Positions 38,994-49,100 of a stretch of 64,000 bases of DNA are shown here, in pieces. Position 1 is the first letter of the stretch. Each line of letters starts with the position of its first letter. The notes beneath the pieces are model-generated. The model was not told where the DNA came from and did not search any database. It saw only the letters and a program-made list of their open reading frames with translations. Both the position numbers and the translations under genes were made by a program. Source of the DNA: Fundidesulfovibrio magnetotacticus (GTDB taxonomy: Bacteria; Desulfobacterota; Desulfovibrionia; Desulfovibrionales; Desulfovibrionaceae); assembly GCF_013019105.1 (NCBI RefSeq), contig NZ_BLTE01000001.1, positions 62,001 through 126,000 on the forward strand, in the 5' to 3' direction.

Positions 38994-40679
38994 TCAGCCC
39001 CGCGCGAATTTGCGGTACTTGATACGGTGGGGCTGTTCGGCCTCCTTGCCCAGGCGGGCTTTGCGGTCGGCCTCGTACTCCGAATAGTTGCCGTCGAACC
39101 ACACGGCCTTGGAGTCGCCCTCGAAGGCCAGAATGTGCGTGGCCACGCGGTCCAGGAACCAGCGGTCGTGGCTCACGATGAGGGCGCACCCCGCGAAGTT
39201 CAGCAGGGCCTCCTCCAGGGCGCGCATGGTGTTCACGTCCAGGTCGTTGGTGGGTTCGTCCAGGAGCAGCACGTTGGCCCCGCTCTTGAGCATGCGCGCA
39301 AGGAACACCCGGTTGCGCTCGCCGCCCGAGAGCACGCTCACCTTCTTCTGCTGGTCCGGCCCCGTGAGCCCGAAGCGCGCCACGTAGGCCCTGGAGTTCA
39401 CCTCGCGCCGCCCCAGGGGGAAGGAGTCCTTGCCTTCGCTCACGGCCTCCCAGACGGTCATGTCGTCCTTGAGGGCGTCGCGGGACTGGTCCACGTGGGC
39501 CACGCTCACGGTGTCTCCCAGTTTGATCTCGCCGGAATCGGGCTTCTCCACGCCCGTGAGCATGCGGAACAGGGTGGTCTTGCCCGCGCCGTTGGGGCCG
39601 ATGATGCCCACGATGGCCCCGGGGGGGATGAGGAAGTTCAGGTCCTCCACCAGGAGCCTCTCGCCGAAGGCCTTGGCCACGCCCAGGGCCTCGATCACCT
39701 TGTTGCCCAGGCGGGGTCCGGGCGGGATGAAGATTTCGAGGTCCTTGGCGGCCTTTTCGGATTCCTGGGCGGCCATGGCCTCGTAGGCGCTGATGCGCGC
39801 CTTGCCCTTGGCGTGGCGGCCCTTGGGGCTCATGCGGATCCACTCCAGCTCGCGTTCCAGGGTTTTCTGGCGCTCGTGCTCGGCCTTTTCCTCGCTCTTC
39901 AGGCGCTCCTGCTTCTGCTCGAGCCAGGAGGAGTAGTTGCCCTTCCAGGGGATGCCCCGGCCGCGGTCCAGTTCCAGGATCCAGCCGGCCACGTTGTCCA
40001 GGAAGTAGCGGTCGTGGGTGACGGCGATGATGGTGCCGGGGTAGTCGTGCAGGTGGTGTTCGAGCCAGGCCACGGTCTCGGCGTCCAGGTGGTTGGTGGG
40101 CTCGTCCAAGAGCAGGATGTCGGGCTTCTTGAGCAGGAGGCGGCAGAGCGCCACGCGGCGCTTCTCGCCGCCGGAGATCACCTTCACGGGGGTGTCGGGC
40201 GGGGGGCAGCGCAGGGCGTCCATGGCCATTTCCAGGCGCGAGTCGATGTCCCAGGCGTCCAGGGCGTCGAGCTTCTCCTGCACCTGGCCCTGGCGTTCGA
40301 TGAGCGCGTTCATGGCGTCGTCGTCCATGGGCTCGGCGAACTGGGCGTTGATCTCCTCGAACTCGCGCACCAGGGCCATGGTTTCCGCCACGCCCTCCTC
40401 CACCACCTCGCGCACGGTGCGCTCCTCGTTGAGCAGGGGCTCCTGCTCCAGGTAGCCGATGGTGTAGCCGGGGGCCAGCACGGTCTCGCCCTGGAAGTCC
40501 TTGTCCACTCCGGCCAGGATGCGCAGGAGCGAGGACTTGCCCGAGCCGTTGAGGCCCAGGACGCCGATCTTGGCCCCGTAGAAGTAGGACAGCGAGATGT
40601 TCTGCAGGATGGGTTTCTTCTCGTGGAATTTGGAAACCCGGATCATGGAATAGATGATCTTGTTCGGTTCGTTGCTCAT
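38994..40679 (-). CDS. ettA: Energy-dependent translational throttle protein EttA (ABC-F)
   Basis: A soluble ABC-F ATPase of 561 residues that binds the ribosomal E site and gates entry into elongation according to energy state. Two ATPase cassettes are visible: Walker A GLNGSGKS and GPNGAGKT, signature ISGGEKRRVALCR and LSGGERNRVFLAR, and Walker B LLLDEPTNHLD and LLLDEPTNDLD. The linker between them (SSWLEQKQERLKSEEKAEHE, RMSPKGRHAKGKARISAYE) matches the P-site tRNA interaction motif of EttA. No membrane domain is present. Strong terminator downstream. Confidence 0.95.
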   Translation of the reverse strand: MSNEPNKIIYSMIRVSKFHEKKPILQNISLSYFYGAKIGVLGLNGSGKSSLLRILAGVDKDFQGETVLAPGYTIGYLEQEPLLNEERTVREVVEEGVAETMALVREFEEINAQFAEPMDDDAMNALIERQGQVQEKLDALDAWDIDSRLEMAMDALRCPPPDTPVKVISGGEKRRVALCRLLLKKPDILLLDEPTNHLDAETVAWLEHHLHDYPGTIIAVTHDRYFLDNVAGWILELDRGRGIPWKGNYSSWLEQKQERLKSEEKAEHERQKTLERELEWIRMSPKGRHAKGKARISAYEAMAAQESEKAAKDLEIFIPPGPRLGNKVIEALGVAKAFGERLLVEDLNFLIPPGAIVGIIGPNGAGKTTLFRMLTGVEKPDSGEIKLGDTVSVAHVDQSRDALKDDMTVWEAVSEGKDSFPLGRREVNSRAYVARFGLTGPDQQKKVSVLSGGERNRVFLARMLKSGANVLLLDEPTNDLDVNTMRALEEALLNFAGCALIVSHDRWFLDRVATHILAFEGDSKAVWFDGNYSEYEADRKARLGKEAEQPHRIKYRKFARG

Positions 40680-40767
40680 GGTCTGGTCACGTCCGTGGTT
40701 GGAGCCCCCGGTCCGGCGCGCGGCCCGGGGGACGTTCATTTTCGTTGCGTTGTCGAGGCGGCCCCGG

Positions 40768-41673
40768 TCAGGGCCTCGGGAAGGCCAGGCGCGCCGCCGC
40801 CAGGTCCAGGGCGGCGTGGCCCACGCCCTTGTAGAGCACGGGGCCGGACAGTTCAAGACGCGCCTCCACGGCCTCCAGGGGCGTCACCCGGGAGAAGTCG
40901 ATGTCGGCGCGGAGCAGGTCTCCCGCCTCGGCGCGCGCGGCGGCGAGGTCGTCCACGAAGAGGCTGCAGCGGCGCACCAGGGCTTCGGGGATTTCGGCCC
41001 GCTCCGGCTGGAAGGAGCCCACGGCCGCCAGGAAGACATCATCGCGGACGCCCTCTCCGATCACGGGCTCCGGGCTCGATGTGGCCGTGACCACCAGCGC
41101 GGCCCGCTCCAGCACGGCCGAGGGCGAGGCCACGGCCTGGGCCTCGGCCCCCAGGGCGCGCAGCCGGTCGGCCAGCGCCTCGGCCCTGGGCAGCGAGCGC
41201 GCGGCCACGTAGACCTCGCGCACGCCCAGCACCGCGGTGAAGGCCATGGCGTGGGCCAGGGCCTGCACGCCCGCCCCCACCACCAGGAGCGGACCTTCCG
41301 GGTCCGGTGCCAGAAGCTGCGCCGCCAGGAGCGAGGCCGCCGCCGTGCGCCGCGCGGTCACCTCCGGGCCGTCCAGCACGCCCAGGCGCACGCCCGTGGC
41401 GGCGTCCAGGGCCACCACCTCGCCCTGGATGAGCGGAAGGCCCCGGGCTGGGTTGCCAGGGGAGACGCTCACGAGCTTGGTCACGGCCAGTTCGGGGTCG
41501 GAGGCGGGCATCACCAGGAGCGTGCCGCCTCCGGGCAGGGGCAGGGCCAGGCGTTCGGGGGCGTGCACCAGGCCCCGGGCCTTGCGGGCCAGGACGGCGG
41601 CGACGGCGTCGGCCAGGGGCGCCCAGGGGAGCAGGCGCGCCGTGGCGGCGGCGTCGTGGACGGTGAGGGTCAT
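40768..41673 (-). CDS. Ornithine cyclodeaminase / mu-crystallin family protein
   Basis: A 301-residue NAD(P)-binding enzyme. The Rossmann motif reads VVGAGVQALAHAMAF near residue 130, and KLVSVSPGN and AVGSFQPERAEIP match the family's substrate-side segments. Members include ornithine cyclodeaminase, alanine dehydrogenase and imine reductases; the substrate cannot be fixed. It follows siaD by 52 bases in the same direction and could be co-transcribed, although a functional link to Sia signalling is not obvious. Confidence 0.85.
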   Translation of the reverse strand: MTLTVHDAAATARLLPWAPLADAVAAVLARKARGLVHAPERLALPLPGGGTLLVMPASDPELAVTKLVSVSPGNPARGLPLIQGEVVALDAATGVRLGVLDGPEVTARRTAAASLLAAQLLAPDPEGPLLVVGAGVQALAHAMAFTAVLGVREVYVAARSLPRAEALADRLRALGAEAQAVASPSAVLERAALVVTATSSPEPVIGEGVRDDVFLAAVGSFQPERAEIPEALVRRCSLFVDDLAAARAEAGDLLRADIDFSRVTPLEAVEARLELSGPVLYKGVGHAALDLAAARLAFPRP

Positions 41674-41725
41674 GGGGCTCCTCGGCCGGAGGCTCCGGCG
41701 CGGCTGCCCGGCGCGCGGCCGGGGC

Positions 41726-42895
41726 TCAGAGTGATTCGCCGGAGGCGGCCACCACGCGGTCGCGCCCCTGGCGCTTGGCCTCGTAGAGGGCGTCGTCGGC
41801 GAGGCGGAAGGCGGTGTCCAGGCTCATGCCCGGGCGCAGCTGGACCACGCCGAAGCTGATGGTCACCTTGATCTTCGAGCCCTCCCACTCCGGCTCCAGG
41901 CCGCGCACCACGTCCAGGATTTTTCCGGCGGCGGCAAGGGCGTCTTCCTGGGGGGTGTCGGAGAAGAGCAGCATGAACTCCTCTCCGCCCCAGCGGGCGC
42001 AAAGGTCTTCGGCGCGCAGGTTGGCGCGCATGGCCCCCGCCACGGAACGCAACACGTGGTCGCCCGCCGCGTGGCCCCGGGAGTCGTTGATACGCTTGAA
42101 AGTATCCAGGTCGCCCAGGGCGATGGAGAAGGGAACCCCGCGGCGCATCATGCGGGCGTACTCCACGTCCAGGCGGTGGGTCATCTCCCAGCGGTTCACC
42201 AGGCCCGTGAGCACGTCGGTGCGGGCCAGAAGCTCCAGGCGCAGGGAGAGATCCTTGAGCTGGGACTGGTAGGAGTCGCTGATGCTCACGGTTTTGGCGA
42301 AGCGCCGGGCCAGCTTGGCGTGGAGCTGCGCGAAGCGTTCCAGGCGTTCGCCCTGCTCGGGGTCGCTGGCGGCGGCCTTCGCGGCCAGGGCGCGCATCTC
42401 GCGCACGGTCTCCTCCTCGGCGGGCGTCAGGCGCGCCGGGGGCTTCGCGCCGACCGGCGCGGGCGTGCCGAAGGAGGGACGGCTCTCGCTCCCGGCGCGC
42501 AGGGCGTCGTGCCCTGCCTGGACGCACTCGGGGCACAGGGCCTGGGCGAAGAGGGTGTCCACGTTGTCGCGCAGGAAGGTTTCGATCTGACGCCAGTAGT
42601 CGTCGTCAAGTCGTATCTTGCGGCACTGCACGCAGATGGGCAGCGTGAGTTCCTGGAGATGGCGGACCTTGGCGGCCATGCGCTCCATGTTGGAGGCCAT
42701 CTCGCGGATCTGGAGCTGGTAGGTGTCGCTGATGCGCAGGGTCTTCTCGAAGCGGCGCACAAGTTCCCCGTGGGCGTCGGCCAGTGCGGCCAGGCCCCGG
42801 GCAAGTTCCTCGCGGGAGGCTTCGCCCTTGAGGAGCGCGCGGGCGCAGACTGCCGGCGCGTCGCCTTTGGCGGGCTTGCTGCGTCTGGCGGCCAT
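41726..42895 (-). CDS. siaD: Diguanylate cyclase SiaD-like, with four-Cys motif
   Basis: Makes c-di-GMP from two GTP. The C-terminal GGDEF domain has the active-site GGEEF near residue 303 (CARWGGEEF) and an RxxD inhibitory I-site (RAED) five residues before it, so feedback inhibition is expected. The N-terminal half has two similar helical segments (RRFEKTLRISDTYQLQIREM and RRFAKTVSISDSYQSQLKDL), a duplicated coiled-coil signalling unit. Between them lies a CVQC...CPEC motif, a likely zinc site seen in other bacterial signalling proteins. It follows siaC by five bases. In the Sia system SiaC binding activates the cyclase. Confidence 0.88.
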   Translation of the reverse strand: MAARRSKPAKGDAPAVCARALLKGEASREELARGLAALADAHGELVRRFEKTLRISDTYQLQIREMASNMERMAAKVRHLQELTLPICVQCRKIRLDDDYWRQIETFLRDNVDTLFAQALCPECVQAGHDALRAGSESRPSFGTPAPVGAKPPARLTPAEEETVREMRALAAKAAASDPEQGERLERFAQLHAKLARRFAKTVSISDSYQSQLKDLSLRLELLARTDVLTGLVNRWEMTHRLDVEYARMMRRGVPFSIALGDLDTFKRINDSRGHAAGDHVLRSVAGAMRANLRAEDLCARWGGEEFMLLFSDTPQEDALAAAGKILDVVRGLEPEWEGSKIKVTISFGVVQLRPGMSLDTAFRLADDALYEAKRQGRDRVVAASGESL

Positions 42896-42900
42896 GGCCC

Positions 42901-43278
42901 CTAGGACTCCACGGCGACTATGGCGAAGGGGAAGGTGACTTCCTCCTCGAATTCGTGGGCCAGGTCCAGGGCGCGGGGATTGGCGGCGTCGTAGCGCCAT
43001 TCCACGCGCACGGGCGCGCCCTGCCCGTGGGCTTCCTCCAGCAGGTCCAGGATGTCCAGCATGCACTTGGTGCTGCTGCTGTTCATGTAGCTGATGTCGA
43101 TGACCACCGAAAGGCCATGGCCCGCGCCCAGGCGTTCCTTGAGCCAGATCATGACCGGTTGGTAGAATTCGAAGGAATATTCCGGGTAGGACTCCCCCTC
43201 CATGCGCAGGACGGCCTCTTCGGGCTCGAAGCGGATGAGCGGAGAGGTGTGTGTTGCCGGGATGTCCAGAGACTGCAT
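42901..43278 (-). CDS. siaC: SiaC-like regulatory phosphoprotein (DUF1987)
   Basis: A 125-residue SpoIIAA-like partner switch. The signature is MNSSSTKCMLDILDLL, where Thr70 aligns with the residue phosphorylated by SiaB and dephosphorylated by SiaA in the known system. Unphosphorylated SiaC binds and stimulates the diguanylate cyclase. It lies four bases downstream of siaB and five upstream of siaD. Confidence 0.9.
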   Translation of the reverse strand: MQSLDIPATHTSPLIRFEPEEAVLRMEGESYPEYSFEFYQPVMIWLKERLGAGHGLSVVIDISYMNSSSTKCMLDILDLLEEAHGQGAPVRVEWRYDAANPRALDLAHEFEEEVTFPFAIVAVES

Positions 43279-43282
43279 GCCC

Positions 43283-43825
43283 CTACTCCTTGCAGGATAC
43301 GTAGGCGGTGAGGCTGAAGAAGGCCATGGCCCCGTCCATGTCGCTGACCGCGTACGTCATTTTTTCGGTGGAACGCCTGGCCATTTCCAGGATGCCGAGC
43401 CCTGCTCCCAGGGCCTCGGGGGGCGTCGCGCGGCGCATTTGCTCCTTGTAGAGCTTGCGCAGGCCCGCGGCGTCAAGGCTGTTGACGGAATCGATGGTCT
43501 CCGTGAGGGCGGCCACGTCTTCGCGGTGCACCACGTTGCCCGAGGTGACGGCGTAACGGCCGTCCTTGCGGGCGATGGTGATGATGGCCGAACTGGCCTC
43601 GTCGGAGGGAATATCGCGCACCTTGTTGTAGTTCTTCACGTTCTGCGCCAACTCGATGAAGATGGCGAACACGTCCAGCACGGCGGCCTTGGTGAGATTC
43701 TGCGCCGTGAGGTGGTTGCGCACGGCGATGCCGATCTCGTCGATGATGCTGTGGGAGAACGGCCCGTTGAAGCAGATCATGATGCCTGCCTTGCCGAACG
43801 CGTCGCGAATCCTGAACAGATCCAT
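43283..43825 (-). CDS. siaB: SiaB-like protein kinase
   Basis: A 180-residue Ser/Thr kinase of the SiaB (DUF6272) family, related to anti-sigma-type HATPase folds. The segment IFIELAQNVKNYNKV is the N-box-like motif, and GLGILEMARRS corresponds to the glycine-rich ATP lid. It should phosphorylate SiaC and so reduce c-di-GMP synthesis. Gap to siaA upstream: 60 bases. Confidence 0.88.
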   Translation of the reverse strand: MDLFRIRDAFGKAGIMICFNGPFSHSIIDEIGIAVRNHLTAQNLTKAAVLDVFAIFIELAQNVKNYNKVRDIPSDEASSAIITIARKDGRYAVTSGNVVHREDVAALTETIDSVNSLDAAGLRKLYKEQMRRATPPEALGAGLGILEMARRSTEKMTYAVSDMDGAMAFFSLTAYVSCKE

Positions 43826-43885
43826 GCCTTGCTCCGCCGCGCGGCCCGGGCCGCGCCACTTCTGATGATGTCTCCCGAACCGTCG

Positions 43886-45907
43886 TCACGCGCCCGTGCG
43901 GTCCAAGCTGAAACCGACGACGGTGATGTCGTCACGCTGCTTGCGCGAGCCCCGATACCTTTTCAGGGTCTCTTTGAAAAGCTCCGCCTGGGCCTCCAGG
44001 GGCGTGGCGGCGTTCGCCAGGAGCATTTCCCTGAAACGCTCGGCCCCGAACCCGTAGCCCTGCTCACCGCCGCCCTCGTCCAGAAAGCCGTCGGTGGTGG
44101 CGTAGAAGCGCATGCCTGGTTCAAGGGGGATCACGTGGTTCACGTGCTCGCTGCGGGGCTTGCGGCCCCTGTAGCCCAGGTTCTGCCGGTCCCCGCGCAC
44201 TTCTTCCAGCGCGGCGCCCCGCAGCACGTGGAGCGAGATGCCCGCCCCCGCGAAAACCACCCTCCCCCTGGCGGGCTGGCACAGGCACAGGGCCATCTCC
44301 AGCCCGCAGTCCAGGGCCTCCCCGCCCTGGCGGTCCATGCCCATGGTGGCGCGCAGTTCCCGGTCGGTCTCGGCCAGGATGCGCGCCGGGTCGTCGGAGC
44401 AGACCACGCTGACCACGTGCCCCAGAACCGCATGCACCGACATGGACATGAACGCCCCGGGCACGCCGTGGCCGGTGCAGTCCATGACGCCGATGAGGCA
44501 GCCCTCCTCCACCTCGCGGAAATAGTAGAGGTCGCCGCCCACGATGTCGCGGGGCAGGTAGAGGGCCATGTGTCCGGGGAAGGCCCTGTCCAGGGCCTCC
44601 CTGGGCGGCAGGATGGAGCGCTGGATGGCCTGGGCGTAGCGCAGGCTTTCGAGCATGCGCTGGCGGGAGCGGTCGAGGTGCTCGTAGGCCGCCGTGAGTT
44701 CGGCGGTGCGCTCCTGGACCTTGCGTTCGAGGTTGCGCGTGTGGTCGAGCACTTCCCCGGCCATGCGGTTGAAGCTGGCCGAGAGCCTGCCGATCTCGTC
44801 CTGGCGGGTTACGGGGAGGGTCTGGCCGTAGTTGCCCCGGGCCATCTCGGCCGAGGCCTCGGTGAGGGCCGCCAGGGGCTTGATGACCATGCGCCCCAGC
44901 AGGAACGTCACCGCGCCCAGCACCACCACCAACGAAAGCACCGTGAGCGCCGCCAGGGGCCTGAAGAAGCCGCTGCCCGCCGCGCGCGAGATGTCCACCA
45001 GCACCAGGCTGTACCAGCCCAGGTCCGGCAGGGCCGTCATGGCCGCGAGGCGCTCCGTCCCGTCCAGGACCAGGGGGAAGCGCTCCACCACGGAGGCCCC
45101 GGCGTCCAGGCGCTGCAGGGCCGCCTCCACGGCGTTGCCCCCCGGGCCGTGGCCCAGCAGACCCTGAATGGTGATCTTGCCCGCGTCGGAGGTGGCGCGG
45201 GCGTTGTGCGTGACGATCTCCAGGTCCGGGTGGGCCTGGATGGCCCCGGCGCGGTCCACCACGATGGTGGAGATCTCGGATTCGCTCTGGCTGACGATCT
45301 CCCGGAAGAACTCGGTGATGTCGATGCCGCTGCCAGCGATGCCGACCTTGGCGCCGTCCGGCCCGCGCAGGACGACATTGATCCAGACCTTGATGGAGTT
45401 GAAGGCGCGGTCGTAGTCCAGGTTGAGGGCGTAGTCCTCCACCTGGGCCATGGAATAGAAGAACCAGCGGTCCTTGGGGTCTTCGCGGTTGAGGGTGATC
45501 ATGGCGAGGCCCTGGTCTGGTTTGGTACCGTCGAAGAACCAGTAGTGTTTGGTGCGCTCGACAGCCAGGAAGTAGCTTTTGTCGCGCAGCAAGGTCCGGT
45601 AGTTTTCCAGTTGCGCGCGGGCGGCCTCCTTGACGGCGGGGTCGGCTTCGTTCAGGACGAAGCGCCCCACCAGGGCGTCCCGGGCCAGGGCTCGGGCCAG
45701 CGCCACCTCGCGGTCGATGACGGAGGCGATCTTGTTGCGCTCCAGCAGGGCCTGCTTCACGGCCAGGCTTCCCGCGAACCCGGTGACCACCTCCCTGGAC
45801 GTCACGGCCAGAAAGGCAAGCACCACGCAGAGCGTGGCCAGAAACAGGCCTGCCACGGCCAGGTTGAGCCTGGACCTCAGGGACGTGCGGACGGAGACTG
45901 ACGACAT
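43886..45907 (-). CDS. siaA: SiaA-like membrane PP2C phosphatase with dCache sensor
   Basis: The envelope input of the Sia module, 673 residues. A transmembrane helix near residues 17-40 (VAGLFLATLCVVLAFLAVTS) precedes a large periplasmic dCache-like domain (RDKSYFLAVERTKHYWFFDG, KVGIAGSGIDITEFF). A second helix near residue 305-330 leads into HAMP (RMVIKPLAALTEASAEMARG), a coiled coil and a SpoIIE/PP2C phosphatase (LPRDIVGGDLYYF, MDCTGHGVPGAFMSM) with the metal-binding Asp residues intact. It should dephosphorylate SiaC when the periplasmic ligand is sensed. The ATG at 45907 gives a normal N-terminus; a longer frame upstream is Arg-rich and unlikely. Confidence 0.92.
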   Translation of the reverse strand: MSSVSVRTSLRSRLNLAVAGLFLATLCVVLAFLAVTSREVVTGFAGSLAVKQALLERNKIASVIDREVALARALARDALVGRFVLNEADPAVKEAARAQLENYRTLLRDKSYFLAVERTKHYWFFDGTKPDQGLAMITLNREDPKDRWFFYSMAQVEDYALNLDYDRAFNSIKVWINVVLRGPDGAKVGIAGSGIDITEFFREIVSQSESEISTIVVDRAGAIQAHPDLEIVTHNARATSDAGKITIQGLLGHGPGGNAVEAALQRLDAGASVVERFPLVLDGTERLAAMTALPDLGWYSLVLVDISRAAGSGFFRPLAALTVLSLVVVLGAVTFLLGRMVIKPLAALTEASAEMARGNYGQTLPVTRQDEIGRLSASFNRMAGEVLDHTRNLERKVQERTAELTAAYEHLDRSRQRMLESLRYAQAIQRSILPPREALDRAFPGHMALYLPRDIVGGDLYYFREVEEGCLIGVMDCTGHGVPGAFMSMSVHAVLGHVVSVVCSDDPARILAETDRELRATMGMDRQGGEALDCGLEMALCLCQPARGRVVFAGAGISLHVLRGAALEEVRGDRQNLGYRGRKPRSEHVNHVIPLEPGMRFYATTDGFLDEGGGEQGYGFGAERFREMLLANAATPLEAQAELFKETLKRYRGSRKQRDDITVVGFSLDRTGA

Positions 45908-46110
45908 GCTGCACCCCGGTGGCTGTTCGTGACGGCCCGGAGTAATCCCTACCGGGCGCGGAGCATAGTGCCCGCGCCTCGGGGCCTTGTCCAGACTTGG
46001 CGGGATACGGCTGGAGCGATCGCGCCGGGACGGACGCGCGGCCCCTCGCCCTGCCGACGCGCCCGAGCCTCCAGGGGCTCCCGCCGTGCCCCCTTGAAGA
46101 CGCTCCGGAC

Positions 46111-46140
46111 GCAGGTCCGGGACGAACGCCCCGGACCTGC
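46111..46140 (-). terminator. Hairpin after the RND gene (possible terminator)
   Basis: A perfect 11-bp inverted repeat (GCAGGTCCGGG / CCCGGACCTGC) about 37 bases after the RND stop codon. No U-run follows on either strand, so termination is less certain. Confidence 0.4.
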
Positions 46141-46176
46141 ACGGGTGCCGTCTAACACGTTTCCGCCGTGGGTGCA

Positions 46177-49100
46177 CTACCCTCCGAACGAACCGCCCAT
46201 GCGGCGCTTGAACCATCCCTGGAGGTCGTCCAGGTAGGTGTAGGCCACGGGGGTGAGGTAGAGCGTCACCACCTGGGAGATGGCCAGGCCCCCGGCCACG
46301 GCCAGGCCCAGGGGCTGGCGGGCGTCGCCGCCCGCGCCGTAGGCCATGGCGATGGGCATGATGCCCGCGACGGCGGCCACGGTGGTCATCATGATGGGCC
46401 GGAAGCGCGTCACGCAGCCCTGGAAGGCCGCCTCGCGCGAGGTCTTGCCGGTCTTTTCGGCCTCGATGGCGAAGTCGATGACCATGATGGCGTTCTTCTT
46501 CACGATGCCCATGAGCATGATCACGCCCACGAAGCCGTAGAGGTCCAGTTCGCGGCCGAAGGCCAGCAGTGCCAAAAGCCCGCCCAGGGCCGCCGAGGGC
46601 AGGCCCGAGAGGATGGTCACGGGGTGGACGAAGCTCTCGTAGAGCACGCCCAGGATGATGTAGATCACCACCACCGCCAGGAGCATCAGGAAGGGCACGC
46701 TGGAGGCCGATTCCTTGAAGGCCGTGGCCTGGCCCTCGAAGGTGCGGCTCACGGCCCCGGGCAGCTCGCGGTCGGCCAGGGTCTCGATGGCGGCCACGGC
46801 GTGGGAGAGCGAATAGCCCGGCGCGGTGTTGAAGGAGATGGTCACGCTGGTGAGCTGTCCGGTGTGGTTCACGGTGATGGGCCCCACGCCTTCGTCCATG
46901 GCCACGAGCCCGGCCAGGGGCACGAGCTTGTCCTTGTTCTTGTCCTTGTTGTTCTCAAGGTCGGGCTGCACGTAGAGCTTGGAGAGCAGGTCCGGGGAGC
47001 GCTGGTACTCGGGCTCCACCTCGATGACCACGCGGTAGGTGTCGGTGCTGGCGTAGATGTTGGAAATCTGGCGCGCGCCGTAGGCGCTCCAGAGAGCCGT
47101 TTCGATGGCCTTGGCCGAGACGCCGTAGCTTGCGGCCTTGTCGCGGTCGATGCGCATGAACACCTGCGGTCCGTCGATCTGCATATCGGAGTTCACGTCG
47201 CGCAGTTCGGGCAGGCCGCGCATGAGTTCCTCCATGCGCCGGGCCGCCGCGTAGAGGCTCTGGGTGTCGGGCGAGAGCAGCGTGAACTGGTAGAGCGCCC
47301 GTGTGGAGCGCCCGCCGATCTGGATGGCCGGGGGATTGAACATGAAGAGCCGCAGGTTGGTCACCTGGGAGAGCGCGCCGCGCAGCTGGCCCAGCACGGC
47401 GTCGATGTCGTCCTTGCGCTGGGAGGCGGGTTTGGTGAGCGTGAAGAAGGCCGCGTTGTTCATGGAGGTGTTGGGGCCGCCCACGCCCACGATGCCCACC
47501 ACCTTGTGCACGTTGGGATTCTCCGCCACGATCTTCGTGACGTTGAGCACGCGCTCCTTCATGGTCTCGAAGGAGGCCGACTGTTCCGCCTGGGCGTAGC
47601 CGTAGATGAAGCCCGTGTCCGTGGTGGGGATGAAGCCCGTGGGCACCCTGGTGAAGAGCCACAGGGTGAGCCCCAGCACCGCGAAGCTGGCCAGGAGCAC
47701 GGCGAAGCGGTGTTCCAGGGCCAAGCGCAGGCTCTTCTCGTAGGCCGCCTCCAGGGCCTTGAAGATGCGCCCCGAGTGCCCCACCCTGCCCTCGCGCAGG
47801 AACCGCGAGCAGAGCATGGGCGTGAACGAGAGCGTCACGAAGCCCGAGACGAAGATGGCGATGGTGATGGTGACGGCCAGCTCGTTGAGCACGCGGCCCA
47901 GGATGCCCGCCATGAACATGATGGGCACGAAGACCACGGCCAGCGAGAGCGTCATGGAGACGATGGTGAAGCCGATCTGGCCAGCGCCGTCCAGGGCCGC
48001 CTCCATGGGCTTCTTGCCCATCTCCATGTGGCGCACGATGTTTTCGAGCATCACGATGGCGTCGTCCACGATGAAGCCGATGGCCAGCGTGAGGGCCATG
48101 AGCGAGAGGTTGTCCAGGGAGAAGCCGAACTGCTTCATCACCGCGAACGTGCCGACCACGGCCACCGGCAAGGCCAGGCAGGCGATGAGCGTGGCCCGCA
48201 CGTTCTTGAGGAAGGCGAACACCACCAGCACCACCAGGGACACCGAGAGGGCCATGGTGAACTTCACGTCCTCCACGGACTCCTTGATGGTCTGGGAGCG
48301 GTCGTACATCACCTCGAATTCGATGGACTGCGGCAGGGTGGCCTGGATGGCCGGGAGCTGGTCGCGGATGCTCTCCACGAGCTTGATGGTGTTGGTGCCG
48401 GGCTGTCGGCGCACGGCGATGGTCAGGGAGGGCGACTGGTTGTGGTAGGAGGCGTTCTTGTCGTTGAGGGTGGAGTCCACGGCCGTGCCCACGTCGCCCA
48501 GACGGATGGGCTTGCCCGCGCGCCAGGCCACGATCTGGTCGATATAATGGCGGGCGTTCATGAGCATGCCCTTCACCTTGATGGTGAAGAGCCTGGCCTG
48601 CCCGTAGAGCGAACCGGTGGGCAGGTTCACGTTCTCGGCCTGGATGGCGTCGGCCACCTGGGAGATGGAAAGGTTGTAGGCGGCGAGCTTGTCGGGGTCC
48701 AGGCGCAGGCGCGGGGAGTAGGTCTGGTCGCCGTAGATGGCCACCTGGGCCACGCCCGAGACCATGGAGATGCGTTGGGAGACGTAGGTTTTGGCGTAGT
48801 CTGTGAGCTTGTGCAGGGGCAGCGTGGCCGAGCGCATGCCGATGAAGAGCACCGGGGCGTCGGCGGGGTTCACCTTCTGGTAGGTGGGCGGGTTGGGCAG
48901 GTTGGGCGGCAGGTAGCCCGAGGCGGCGCTGATGGCGGTCTGCACGTCGGAGCCCGCGCCGTCCATGTTGCGGCCCAGCTCGAACTGGAGAACGATGGTG
49001 GTCTGGCCCAGGGTGTTCACCGAGTTCATGGAGGTGACGCCCGCGATGGTGGCGAACTGCTTCTCCAGGGGCGTGGCCACGGAGGAGGCCATGGTTTCGG

